Source of the DNA: Dactylosporangium vinaceum
GTDB lineage: Bacteria > Actinomycetota > Actinomycetes > Mycobacteriales > Micromonosporaceae
DNA: 64,000 nucleotides
Reading direction: 5' to 3'
NCBI RefSeq assembly: GCF_019904175.1
Contig: NZ_CP061913.1
Span: 11,718,001-11,782,000, forward strand
Within the stretch, counting starts at the first letter, position 1, and each line of letters opens with the position of its first letter. The notes beneath the pieces were generated by a model that worked only from the letters and a program-made list of their open reading frames with translations, was not told the DNA's origin and made no database searches. Below, piece after piece: positions 51,621 to 59,961 of this stretch. The position numbers and the translations under genes were made by a program.

Positions 51621-52430
51621 ATGCGGCTCGCGACGTTCAACCTCATGCACGGGCGCTCGATCACCGACGGGCTCGTCGAGACCGGACGGATCGGGGCGGC
51701 GATGGCGGCGCTCGATGCCGACGTGCTCGGGCTCCAGGAGGTCGACCGGGCCCAGCCGCGCAGCGGCCACGCCGACCTGACCCGCATCGCGGCCGACGCC
51801 CTGGGCGCCGAGCATGCGATGTTCGTGCCGGCTGTCGTCGGCACCCCGGGGGAAGCCTTCCGGGCCGCCACCGACGCGGACGCCGACGGGGTCGATCCGC
51901 ACTACGGCGTGGCCCTGATCAGCCGCTACCCGGTGCTCGAGTGGCGGATCACCCGGCTGCCGGCCGCTCCGCTGCGCGCACCCATCCTGATCCCGGGACC
52001 CGAGCGGATGCGGATGATGCTGCTCGACGACGAGCCCCGGGTGCTGCTGGCCGCGGTGGTCGCCACGCCGATCGGGCGGGTGACGATCGCCACGACCCAC
52101 CTGTCGTTCGTGCCCGGCTGGAACATTCGCCAGCTCCACCTCGTGAGCCGGGCCCTGCGGACGCTGCCGGCCCCGCGGATCCTGCTCGCGGACCTCAACC
52201 TGCCGGGCGGGCTGCCGCGGCTGTTCTCGGGGTGGCATCGGCTGGCGGGGGTACCGACCTATCCGTCCCCGGCGCCGCAGATCCAGTTCGATCACGTCCT
52301 GGCCGACCGGCGCGGCTTCGACCGGCTGCCGCGGGTCGTCGAGGTGGCCAGTCCCCGGATGCCGTTCTCCGATCACCGCCCGCTCGTCGTGACCTTGCGT
52401 AGCCGCCCGGGCACGCTTCCGCTCGCTTAA
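51621..52430 (+). CDS. Endonuclease/exonuclease/phosphatase (EEP) family protein
   Basis: A 269-residue metal-dependent phosphodiesterase fold. MRLATFNLMHGR opens the fold, VLGLQEVDRAQ holds the metal Glu, TTHLSFVPGWN the catalytic His, ILLADLNLPG the Asp-Asn pair and PFSDHRPLVVTL the terminal DH dyad. The substrate could be DNA, RNA or a phospholipid head group. No signal peptide is seen. It follows the lipoprotein gene by four bases, so the two are cotranscribed. Confidence 0.9.
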   Translation: MRLATFNLMHGRSITDGLVETGRIGAAMAALDADVLGLQEVDRAQPRSGHADLTRIAADALGAEHAMFVPAVVGTPGEAFRAATDADADGVDPHYGVALISRYPVLEWRITRLPAAPLRAPILIPGPERMRMMLLDDEPRVLLAAVVATPIGRVTIATTHLSFVPGWNIRQLHLVSRALRTLPAPRILLADLNLPGGLPRLFSGWHRLAGVPTYPSPAPQIQFDHVLADRRGFDRLPRVVEVASPRMPFSDHRPLVVTLRSRPGTLPLA

Positions 52431-52600
52431 TTTGGATCTCAGGCGCGCTTAACCGGTGGCGATTGCGAAGCGTGCTCGTATAACTACGATTCTTCGGCGC
52501 CTTGTAGATTGGGCGTTCGTTTGTTGGGATGCGTACCGTCAGTGATTTCCAACCGAAGGTATGCCGCCGCGAAGGCCCCCGGTCCGGAGGATAGAGAGCC

Positions 52601-54349
52601 GTGAAGAAAGGTCGCCACCGCCCTTCGGGGTCGTCGGGCGGTGCGCTGAAACTCGGCGCCGCCGCCGTCGCTGTTCTCGTGGTCCTCGCCGGCAGCTGGT
52701 ACGCGTTCAACAAGTACTCCAAGCCCTCCTGCGGCACCGCCCAGGCGAAGCTCAGCATCGGCGCACCCGCGGACCTCTCGCCCGCGATCAAGGCCCAGGC
52801 CGCGGACTGGGTCGAGCAGGCCAAGAACAACGGCAACTGCGTCGAGATCGAGGTCCTCGACGAGGACCCGGCCGACGTCGCGGCGGCGCTGGCCGGCAAG
52901 TCGAGCAAGACGCTCACCGGCGTCGGGCAGCCCAACGGCAAGACCCGCATTCCGGACGTCTGGGTCGCCGACTCGTCACTGTGGCTGCAGCGACTGCGGG
53001 CCGTCGACCAGAAGACGGTCCCGGCGGGCGCGCACTCGATCGCCATGAGCCCCGTCGTGCTGGCCATGCCGGAGCCGATCGCGCAGACCTTCGGGTGGCC
53101 GCAGAAGAGCATCACGTACGCCGACCTGCTGGCCAAGGTCGCCACCGACCAGAAGATCAAGGTCGGCATCACCGACCCGACGCGCGACTCGACGGGCCTC
53201 GGCGGCCTGCTCACGCTGGCCACGGTGGCCGCGGCGTCCGGCGGCGGCAACGCACAGCAGGCCACCCAGACCGCGACGCAGGCACTGCGCGCGCTGGCCG
53301 CCGGCCGCTCCGCGGTGCGCTCCGACCTGATGCAGAAGTTCCCCAAGGGCAGCGACCCGACAACGCTCGGCACCAGCCTGACCGTGGCGCCGCTGTCCGA
53401 GCAGGCGATCATCCAGTACAACGGCCAGCAGCCGGCCGTCCGCCTGGCCGCGCTCTACACCGACCCGGCCGCGCCGCCGCTCGACTACCCGTACGTCACG
53501 CTGAGCGCCGACAAGACAGGCATCGCCGACGAGCTGCTCAAGTCCCTGCAGACGCAGACGTTCCGCGACAAGCTCGGCGCGATCGGCCTCCGCGGTGCCG
53601 ACGGCGCCCCCGGCCGGGGCTTCGTCTCCCCGGCCAACGCCCCCGGCGCGCTTGCCGCCGCGGCACCGCAACTGCCGGACGCGGCGACCGTCGAGGGCCT
53701 GCTGACCAAGTGGCAGGCGATCACTCTCCCGGCCCGCATGCTCGCCGTCCTGGACATCTCCGGCTCGATGCTGGAGCCGGTCCCGACGGCCGGCAACGCG
53801 ACCCGCATGCAGGTGACCCTCGAGGCGGCCCGCAAGGGCCTGGGCCTCTTCGACGACTCCTGGGCCCTCGGCGTGTGGGAGTTCTCCACCCTGCTCGACG
53901 GCAACAAGGACTACAAGGAGCTCGTCCCGATCGGCCCGCTGATCAGCAACCGCCCCGCCTGCCTGCAGGCCCTGGGCCAGATCACCCCGAAGAAGAACGG
54001 CGACACCGGCCTCTACGACACCATCCTGGCCGCGTACAAGCGCGTGCAGAGCGGCTACGAGAGCGGCCGGGTCAACTCCATCATCGTCATGACCGACGGC
54101 GCCAACGACGACCCGGCCGGCGGCCTGAAGATCGAGGAGCTGATCGCCCAGCTGAAGGCCGCCCAGGACCCGGCCAAGCCGATCCAGATGATCCTGATCG
54201 GCATCGGCGACAAGGTGGGCGAGGCCCAGATGAAGCAGATCACCGACGCGGTGGGCGGCGGCACCTTCGTAGCCCCCGACCCGGCCAAGATCGGCGACAT
54301 CTTCCTGCAGGCCATCGCCCTGCGCGGCCAGATCGCCCAGCCGAAGTAG
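52601..54349 (+). CDS. Membrane-anchored protein with binding-protein-like and VWA domains
   Basis: A 582-residue protein. The GTG start at 52601 follows CCGGAGGATAGAG. A membrane helix (about 15-36) anchors it, with the rest outside. Residues about 48-350 resemble an ABC extracellular solute-binding protein (LSIGAPADLSP ... IPDVWVADSSLWLQRL ... SPVVLAMPEPIAQ). Residues about 378-575 are a von Willebrand A domain with the MIDAS motif D385-I-S-G-S-M and later MTDGAND. Such fusions occur in actinobacteria and may bind a ligand through the first domain and protein partners through the metal site. A terminator hairpin follows. Confidence 0.88.
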   Translation: MKKGRHRPSGSSGGALKLGAAAVAVLVVLAGSWYAFNKYSKPSCGTAQAKLSIGAPADLSPAIKAQAADWVEQAKNNGNCVEIEVLDEDPADVAAALAGKSSKTLTGVGQPNGKTRIPDVWVADSSLWLQRLRAVDQKTVPAGAHSIAMSPVVLAMPEPIAQTFGWPQKSITYADLLAKVATDQKIKVGITDPTRDSTGLGGLLTLATVAAASGGGNAQQATQTATQALRALAAGRSAVRSDLMQKFPKGSDPTTLGTSLTVAPLSEQAIIQYNGQQPAVRLAALYTDPAAPPLDYPYVTLSADKTGIADELLKSLQTQTFRDKLGAIGLRGADGAPGRGFVSPANAPGALAAAAPQLPDAATVEGLLTKWQAITLPARMLAVLDISGSMLEPVPTAGNATRMQVTLEAARKGLGLFDDSWALGVWEFSTLLDGNKDYKELVPIGPLISNRPACLQALGQITPKKNGDTGLYDTILAAYKRVQSGYESGRVNSIIVMTDGANDDPAGGLKIEELIAQLKAAQDPAKPIQMILIGIGDKVGEAQMKQITDAVGGGTFVAPDPAKIGDIFLQAIALRGQIAQPK

Positions 54350-54367
54350 ACACGTCCGGCAACGAGC

Positions 54368-54395
54368 CCCGGGCCACCACGACAGGCGGCCCGGG
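54368..54395 (+). terminator. Terminator hairpin of the VWA gene
   Basis: CCCGGGCC (54368-54375) pairs with GGCCCGGG (54388-54395) over 12 bases, 19 bases after the stop. No T run. Confidence 0.6.
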
Positions 54396-54496
54396 TAAGG
54401 CTCAGAGCGCGGTTCAGGTCGCCACGTAGCGCCGCCGGCCGCTGAACCTACCCCGGCCACAGCTACCACGCCGAGCGGCGAGGCGACCGCGACCGT

Positions 54497-54802
54497 CTAA
54501 GCCAGGCGGCGCAGGGTGGTCAGGGCGCGCAGTGCGTCGGAGAGGGAGATCGGGTGGTCGTCGGCCTCGGTGGCCAGGCACTGTTCGATCATCTGGCGCA
54601 TCAGGGTCGACGGCTTGACGCCGCGGCGCCGGGCGATGGTGGCCAACTGCTCAGCGGTCTCGGTGGGGAGGCGGACGGAGTAGACCGCCATCGTCTCGCC
54701 GTCCGGCTTGGGGGGTAGGGCGGCTGGAGTGTCGGAGTACGTGATGTTGCCGGCGGCTACCGCGAGCGCCAGCTGGTCCAGTTGGTCGTCACTCGGGCGC
54801 AT
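54497..54802 (-). CDS. Ribbon-helix-helix protein (candidate antitoxin)
   Basis: A 101-residue protein. The middle reads MAVYSVRLPTETAEQLATIARRRGVKPSTLMRQMIEQCLA, the CopG/Arc-type ribbon-helix-helix DNA-binding fold (a short strand then two helices). The N-terminal 40 residues are probably flexible and may touch a partner. Its ATG lies 14 bases inside the 3' end of the upstream gene (54789-55094), so translation is coupled, as is usual for toxin-antitoxin pairs with the toxin first. It may repress its own promoter. Confidence 0.7.
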   Translation of the reverse strand: MRPSDDQLDQLALAVAAGNITYSDTPAALPPKPDGETMAVYSVRLPTETAEQLATIARRRGVKPSTLMRQMIEQCLATEADDHPISLSDALRALTTLRRLA

Positions 54803-55094
54803 GACTTGCCTCCCATGCTTCGAACTCGGCGACCTGCGCGGGCGTCATGTCCAGCGCGCCGACGATGAGCCACTCCAGGCCGCCTTCGTGCCTCAGGACG
54901 ACGATCAGTGGGCGTCCTGCTTCGGTGCGGGCCCACACGCTGAGGACCGGCAGGTCCAGAGCCACGCCCGCCCTCGGTAGGCGGCGGTCGGCGTTCAGGG
55001 CCTGCAATGCTTCGAGCGGGTCGATGCCGTTGAGGGCCGCCAAGGTCGCCGGCCACCAGCGGTAGGGCATACCCCAATGTACGACGGCCGTCAT
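54789..55094 (-). CDS. Hypothetical protein, candidate toxin partner of the ribbon-helix-helix protein
   Basis: About 101 residues from ATG 55094 (ATG 55070 would give a 93-residue form). Core features are PLEALQALN, LPVLSVWARTEAGRPLIVVLRHEGG and WLIVGALDMTPAQVAEFEAWEASH. The strand pattern, with a two-residue-spaced Arg-x-Gly-Arg-x-Leu and a closing helix, recalls BrnT/RelE-fold toxins, where the toxin gene also precedes an RHH antitoxin. The similarity is by layout, not by a recognised signature, so this is a hypothesis. There is no clear ribosome site; the transcript may be leaderless. Divergent from the NmrA gene. Confidence 0.5.
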   Translation of the reverse strand: MTAVVHWGMPYRWWPATLAALNGIDPLEALQALNADRRLPRAGVALDLPVLSVWARTEAGRPLIVVLRHEGGLEWLIVGALDMTPAQVAEFEAWEASHAPE

Positions 55095-55124
55095 ACGCCG
55101 TCCAGTACGCGTAATACTGGCAGC

Positions 55125-55913
55125 ATGATCGTGGTTACCGGAGCGTCGGGGCAGGTCGGCGGGCGCGTCACCAAGTTGCTGCAGCGGCCGCACGCGCTGC
55201 TCGTGCGTGATCCCGCGAAAGCCCCTCAAACCGACAAAGAGCTCAAGTTCGCCGACTACAGCGACACCGCCGCGATGACCGCCGCACTGGAGGGTGCCGA
55301 GACCCTGTTCCTCGTGTCCGGGCGTGAGGATCCGAACCGGCTGGCCCAGCACAAGAGCGCCATCGACGCGGCGGTGCAGGCCAAGGTGCAGCGGATCGTG
55401 TACCTGTCGTTCGCGGGCGCGGCCAAGGACTGCACGTTCACGTTGGGGCGCGATCACTGGTACACGGAGCAGTACATCCGGGAGACGGAGCTCGCGTTCA
55501 CGTTCCTGCGCGACAACATGTACCTCGAGATGATCCCGCGCCTCGCTGACGAGCACGGTGTCATCCGCGGGCCCGGCGGCGACGGGAGAGTGGCGGCGGT
55601 CAGCTACGACGACATCGCCGCCTCGGTCGTGGCCGTCCTGGACGAGCCGCAGCGGCATGACGGGAAGACGTACACCCTGACCGGGCCTGAAGCGTTCAGC
55701 CTCCAGGAGGCCGCCGAGAAGCTTGGGCTCCGGTATGTGCCGGAGACGGTGGAGGAGGCGTACGCGTCGCGCGCGCACTACGGGGCGCCGGACTTCGAGG
55801 TCGCCGGATGGGTGACGTCCTACCAGGCGATCGCCAACGGGGAGCTGGCCGAGGTCACCGACCACGTCGAACGGCTCACCGGGCGGCGGCCGAAGGAATT
55901 GAGAGGTGTTTGA
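55125..55913 (+). CDS. NmrA/SDR-family NAD(P)-binding oxidoreductase (quinone-oxidoreductase-2-like)
   Basis: A 262-residue atypical short-chain dehydrogenase starting at ATG 55125. MIVVTGASGQVGGRVTKLL gives the GxxGxxG dinucleotide site, and PHALLVRDPAK the next strand with the NADP-selecting Arg. VQRIVYLSFAGAAKD, then TEQYIRETELAFTFLRDNMYLEMIP, match the YtfG/NmrA group, which lack a full Ser-Tyr-Lys triad and either reduce quinones or only sense NADP. It is divergent from the toxin-like gene with 30 bases between starts. Confidence 0.88.
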   Translation: MIVVTGASGQVGGRVTKLLQRPHALLVRDPAKAPQTDKELKFADYSDTAAMTAALEGAETLFLVSGREDPNRLAQHKSAIDAAVQAKVQRIVYLSFAGAAKDCTFTLGRDHWYTEQYIRETELAFTFLRDNMYLEMIPRLADEHGVIRGPGGDGRVAAVSYDDIAASVVAVLDEPQRHDGKTYTLTGPEAFSLQEAAEKLGLRYVPETVEEAYASRAHYGAPDFEVAGWVTSYQAIANGELAEVTDHVERLTGRRPKELRGV

Positions 55914-55939
55914 AAAAGGGAGGCCATAGCATCGGATGC

Positions 55940-58426
55940 ATGCCTGATACCCATCGCATTCCGCAGCGCCCCAGTCTCGACGGTCTCGAGGAGAAGTGGG
56001 CGCGCGTATGGGAGGTACAGCGCATTTACGAGTTCGACCGCGGCGCCGACAAGGCGAACGTGTTCGCGATCGACACGCCGCCGCCGACCGTGAGCGGAGC
56101 GCTGCACATCGGGCATGTGTTCTCGTACACACAGACCGACATCGTGGCCCGTTATCAGCGCATGCGCGGGCGCGACGTGTTCTACCCCATGGGGTGGGAC
56201 GACAACGGGCTGCCGACCGAGCGGCGGGTGCAGCTCACGTTCGGCGTGCAGTGCGACCCGACGCTGCCCTACGACCCAGACTTCGAGCCGCCGGCCCGGC
56301 CGGGCAAGGAGCGCGTGCACATCAGCCGGCGCAACTTCGTGGAGTTGTGCCAGCGGCAGACCGCGATGGACGAGCGGTCCTACGAGCACCTCTGGAAGCT
56401 CCTGGGCCTCTCCGTCGACTGGAGCCACCTCTACACGACGATCGGCGACCGGGCCCGGGCCACCGCGCAGCGCGGGTTCCTCAACAGCCTGGGTCGCGGG
56501 GAGGCGTACGCGCTGGACGGGCCGACCCTCTGGGACGTCTCGTTCGGCACGGCGGTGGCCCAGGCCGAGCTCGAGGACCGGGAGCGGCCGGGCGCCTATC
56601 ACCGGATCAAGTTCGGTGAGTTCTTCGTGGAGACGACCCGGCCGGAGCTGCTGCCGGCCTGTGTGGCGCTCGTGGCGCACCCCGAGGACAACCGCTTCAA
56701 AGCCCATTTCGGGGGTACCGTGCGCACGCCGCTGTTCAATGTGGAAGTACCACTGCTGCCCCATCGTCTGGCCGACCCCGACAAGGGCAGCGGACTGGTC
56801 ATGGTCTGCACGTTCGGCGACCTGACCGACGTCATCTGGTGGCGCGAACTGGACCTGCCGACCCGCACGGTGATGCAGCGCAACGGGCGGCTCGGGCTGC
56901 AGCCGCCGGACGGCGTGGACGAGGACCTCTACGCCCCGGTGGCCGGGCTGACGGTGAACCAGGCCCGCGAGAAGATCGTGGCGCTCCTGCGCGCGTCGGG
57001 CGAGCTCGACGGGGAGCCGCGGCCGATCACGCATGCGGTCAAGTTCTACGAGAAGGGCGACCGGCCGGTCGAGATCGTGGCGACCAGGCAGTGGTACATC
57101 CGCAACGGCGCGCGGACGCCCGAACTGCGCGCGGCGATGCTGGAGCGCGGCCGGGAGCTCGAGTGGGAGCCGCAGCACATGCGGTCCCGCTACGAGCACT
57201 GGGTGGAGGGCCTCACGGGCGACTGGGTCATCAGCCGCCAGCGGTTCTTCGGGGTGCCGATTCCGCTGTGGTACCGCCTCGACGCCGACGCCAACCCGAT
57301 CTACGACGACCCGATCGTCCCGGACTCCCTCCCGATGGACCCGAGCAGCGACACGCCGGCCGGCTTCGAGGAGATCGACCGCGGGCAGCCGGGCGGGTTC
57401 ATCGGCGACCCGGACGTCATGGACACCTGGGCCACGTCGTCGCTCACCCCGCAGATCGCCGGGGGCTGGCTCGACGACCCGGAGCTGTTCGACCTGGTGT
57501 TCCCGATGGCGATGCGCCCGCAGGCCCACGAGATCATCCGGACCTGGCTGTTCACCACGGTGCTGCGCGCGCACTTCGAGCACGGCGTGCTGCCCTGGAA
57601 GCACGCGGCGATCGCCGGCTGGATCCTCGACCCGGACCGCAAGAAGCTGTCGAAGTCCAAGGACAACGCCAAGGACTCGCCCGAGGACTTCGTGGGCCAG
57701 TACGGCGCGGACGCGATCCGCTACTGGGCCGGCAGCGCCCGCCGCGGCGTCGACACCGCGCTCGACGTCAACCAGTTCAAGGTGGGCCGGCGCCTGGCGG
57801 TGAAGCTGCTCAACGCGAGCCGGTTCGTGCTCAGCTTCGGCGGCGCCGAGCCGGACCCGGCGAAGGTGACCGAGCCGGTGGACCGCGCGCTGCTCGGCGC
57901 GCTGTCCACTGTGGTCGCCGAGGCGACGGCCGCGCTCGAGGCGTTCGACTACGCCCGGGCCCTCGAGCTGAGCGAGCAGTTCTTCTGGACCTTCTGCGAC
58001 GACTACGTGGAGCTGGTGAAGGCCCGCGCCTACGGTGAGGCCGAACCGTCCGAAGTGGACTCGGCCCGGGCCGCGCTGGCGGTGGCGCTGTCGGCCGTGC
58101 AGCGGCTGTTCGCGCCGTTCCTGCCGTACGTGGCCGAGGAGGTCTGGTCCTGGTGGCAGGCGGGCTCGGTCCACCGCGCGCCCTGGCCGCAGCCCCCGAT
58201 GCCGGCCGACACCGCGCCGTTCGTGGTGGCGGCGGAGGTGCTCGGCGCGATCCGGCGGGCCAAGTCGGGCGCGCAGCAGTCGATGAAGGCCGAGGTGACC
58301 CGGCTCGAGGTCGCCGGGCCGGTCGGCACGCTGCACATGGTCAAGGCCGACCTGACCGCGGCCGGCAACGTCCGGGACTGGGCCATCTCCGAGGCGGAGG
58401 AGTTGTCGGCTACCGTCAGTCTGTGA
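55940..58426 (+). CDS. valS: Valyl-tRNA synthetase, unusual (archaeal-like) type
   Basis: An 828-residue class I synthetase that charges tRNA-Val. The HIGH motif is H56-I-G-H59 in VSGALHIGHVFSYT, the KMSKS loop is KKLSKSKDN (K568-S573), and an editing (CP1) domain is present at about 170-370. The segment GWDDNGLPTERRVQLTFGV, where the standard bacterial enzyme has TDHAGIATQ, marks the archaeal-like lineage. The C-terminal coiled coil of standard ValRS (about 60-70 residues) appears shortened. The ATG at 55940 is 16 bases after GGGAGG, which is long. The next gene overlaps its stop by one base. Whether this is the only copy cannot be seen. Confidence 0.92.
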   Translation: MPDTHRIPQRPSLDGLEEKWARVWEVQRIYEFDRGADKANVFAIDTPPPTVSGALHIGHVFSYTQTDIVARYQRMRGRDVFYPMGWDDNGLPTERRVQLTFGVQCDPTLPYDPDFEPPARPGKERVHISRRNFVELCQRQTAMDERSYEHLWKLLGLSVDWSHLYTTIGDRARATAQRGFLNSLGRGEAYALDGPTLWDVSFGTAVAQAELEDRERPGAYHRIKFGEFFVETTRPELLPACVALVAHPEDNRFKAHFGGTVRTPLFNVEVPLLPHRLADPDKGSGLVMVCTFGDLTDVIWWRELDLPTRTVMQRNGRLGLQPPDGVDEDLYAPVAGLTVNQAREKIVALLRASGELDGEPRPITHAVKFYEKGDRPVEIVATRQWYIRNGARTPELRAAMLERGRELEWEPQHMRSRYEHWVEGLTGDWVISRQRFFGVPIPLWYRLDADANPIYDDPIVPDSLPMDPSSDTPAGFEEIDRGQPGGFIGDPDVMDTWATSSLTPQIAGGWLDDPELFDLVFPMAMRPQAHEIIRTWLFTTVLRAHFEHGVLPWKHAAIAGWILDPDRKKLSKSKDNAKDSPEDFVGQYGADAIRYWAGSARRGVDTALDVNQFKVGRRLAVKLLNASRFVLSFGGAEPDPAKVTEPVDRALLGALSTVVAEATAALEAFDYARALELSEQFFWTFCDDYVELVKARAYGEAEPSEVDSARAALAVALSAVQRLFAPFLPYVAEEVWSWWQAGSVHRAPWPQPPMPADTAPFVVAAEVLGAIRRAKSGAQQSMKAEVTRLEVAGPVGTLHMVKADLTAAGNVRDWAISEAEELSATVSL

Positions 58427-59232
58427 TGGAACTGCAGGCCATCGGAGTCCAGCACCCGGCCGTACGCCAGGTGCAGCACATCCAGAACAACACGGCCCCG
58501 AACCGCTACAAGCTGTTCGTCGCCGAGGGGCTCTGGGCGCACAACATGCTGCTGGAGTCCGGTGCGCCGATCGACACGTTCTTCTGGTGCCCGGAGGCGA
58601 TCTACGCCGACGAGGCCCATAAGCGCGCCGAGGAGATCGCGGAGCGAGCCGAGCGCTCGTTCCGCATCTCCCTGCGCACCCTGGAGAAGATCTCCGAGCG
58701 CGACAAGCCCGACGGTCTGCTGTCGCTGGCCGCCCTGCCCCGCTGGGACGAGCGCGACATCCGGTTCGGCAAGACCGCCCTGATCCTGGTCGCCGACGGC
58801 CTGGAGATCCCCGGCAACCTGGGCACCCTGATCCGCTCACTCGACGCGTGCGGCGCCGACGCCCTGGTGCTGACGAACCGCAAGACCCGCTTGACGCATC
58901 CGAAGGTGATCCGGGCGAGCCAGGGGACGATCCTGACGGTACCCACCCTGGAGTACGAAACCGTCGACGCCGCCGTCGCCTGGCTGGAGTCGCAGCGCTT
59001 CTCGGTCCTCCTGGCCGACACCGACGAAGCAGTCAACTACCGCCAGGCCGACTACTCGGGCCGCACGGCGTTGGTGGTCGGCAGCGAGCGCTACGGCATC
59101 GCCAAGGGCTGGTACGGCCACGGCTACCAGCGGGTAGCCGTCCCCATGCTGGGCTCCGGCGACTCCTTGAACGTCTCCGTCTCCGCGTCGATCCTGCTTT
59201 ACGAGGCGCAGGCCAGAAAGTCCCGCTGGTAA
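58426..59232 (+). CDS. SpoU/TrmH-family RNA 2'-O-methyltransferase
   Basis: A 268-residue enzyme. The ATG at 58426 overlaps the valS stop by one base (TGATG). The N-terminal 110 residues form a substrate-binding domain (HPAVRQVQHIQNNTAPNRYKLFVAEG). The SPOUT knot carries motif 1 (LEIPGNLGTLIRSLDACGAD with Asn-Leu-Gly and Arg), motif 2 (TALVVGSERYGIAK) and motif 3 (VAVPMLGSGDSLNVSVSASILLYEA). It transfers a methyl from SAM to a ribose of rRNA or tRNA; coupling to valS suggests a tRNA or translation role, but the target base is unknown. Confidence 0.9.
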   Translation: MELQAIGVQHPAVRQVQHIQNNTAPNRYKLFVAEGLWAHNMLLESGAPIDTFFWCPEAIYADEAHKRAEEIAERAERSFRISLRTLEKISERDKPDGLLSLAALPRWDERDIRFGKTALILVADGLEIPGNLGTLIRSLDACGADALVLTNRKTRLTHPKVIRASQGTILTVPTLEYETVDAAVAWLESQRFSVLLADTDEAVNYRQADYSGRTALVVGSERYGIAKGWYGHGYQRVAVPMLGSGDSLNVSVSASILLYEAQARKSRW

Positions 59233-59628
59233 GCCGGGCCGATTCGGAAAAACCCGCCGTGCATGACGCCCGGACAGCTGAGCGTGACCATCACGTCGTT
59301 GCAGCGTTGGGCGAGCGGTGAGCCCGTGGACACAAGGGCGACCACCGGCTCCATGTCACCCGATCAGGTGATGACCGGGCAGTTCACCGCGCCGTTGGGC
59401 CACATGTCGTTGCACTTTGCATGTGCACGTTGGACGATTTTGTGTACGTCCCCGTAACGCTGTGCCCAAGGGTGTCCGGAGCCGGTGTGGCTCAGGAAGC
59501 TCGCGCGGTCGGGTGAACGGGCGGGTGCGCCGGCCCGGGAAAGCCAACTGACCCTTGGCGGCCCGGCGGCGCTACCCCGCCCTCCTGCTCCAACCTACGT
59601 GCACGCGGGAAAGGTGGTTCAACAAACC
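59233..59628. other. Intergenic region with one promoter-like sequence
   Basis: No convincing gene lies here. TTGCAC (59410-59415) and GACGAT (59433-59438), 17 bases apart, resemble a housekeeping promoter facing the small Cys-rich gene that starts near 59629. Confidence 0.4.
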
Positions 59629-59961
59629 GTGGGGAACTCACAGGCCGGGGTGGCGGCCGCGCAGCAGGTTGTGGCCGTGCACCTGCCGTCGCTCAGCGGC
59701 GAGGAGTGCTCGGCGTGCGGAAGCGTGTATCCGTGTGACTTCCGCAAGGCGGCCGAGTGGACGCTCAACGTCTACGGGCTGCTGCCTCGGCGGGTTCCGG
59801 GTGCCGCGCTGCGGGCCGCCGGGGTAGCCCTGAACGGGGATCAGCGGCCGCGGCGAGCGCAGTGGGCCCGCAGCGACCGGCACCGGGGATGGTTCGACTC
59901 CGTCATCAACCCGGCCGCCGGGCGGGCCCCGGTGGTGTCGAAAGGGCGCGACGTCACTTGA
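59629..59961 (+). CDS. Small CxxC/PC-motif protein of unknown function
   Basis: About 110 residues from GTG 59629, preceded by AAAGGTGG; a GTG at 59485 would add 48 residues without a ribosome site. The core LPSLSGEECSACGSVYPCDFRKAAEW has three Cys in the C-x2-C-x5-C spacing seen in small actinobacterial zinc-binding proteins that accompany signalling or phage-like genes. The basic C terminus is rich in Arg. It overlaps the convergent photolyase gene by eight bases at the 3' ends. Function unknown. Confidence 0.55.
   Translation: MGNSQAGVAAAQQVVAVHLPSLSGEECSACGSVYPCDFRKAAEWTLNVYGLLPRRVPGAALRAAGVALNGDQRPRRAQWARSDRHRGWFDSVINPAAGRAPVVSKGRDVT

Noticed and set aside
55820..58840. A 1006-codon reverse frame
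   Set aside because: Antisense to valS and the SpoU gene; composition is typical of an antisense shadow.
59263..59457. A 64-residue forward frame after the SpoU gene
   Set aside because: No ribosome site, no recognisable content, and it overlaps a promoter-like sequence for the next gene.
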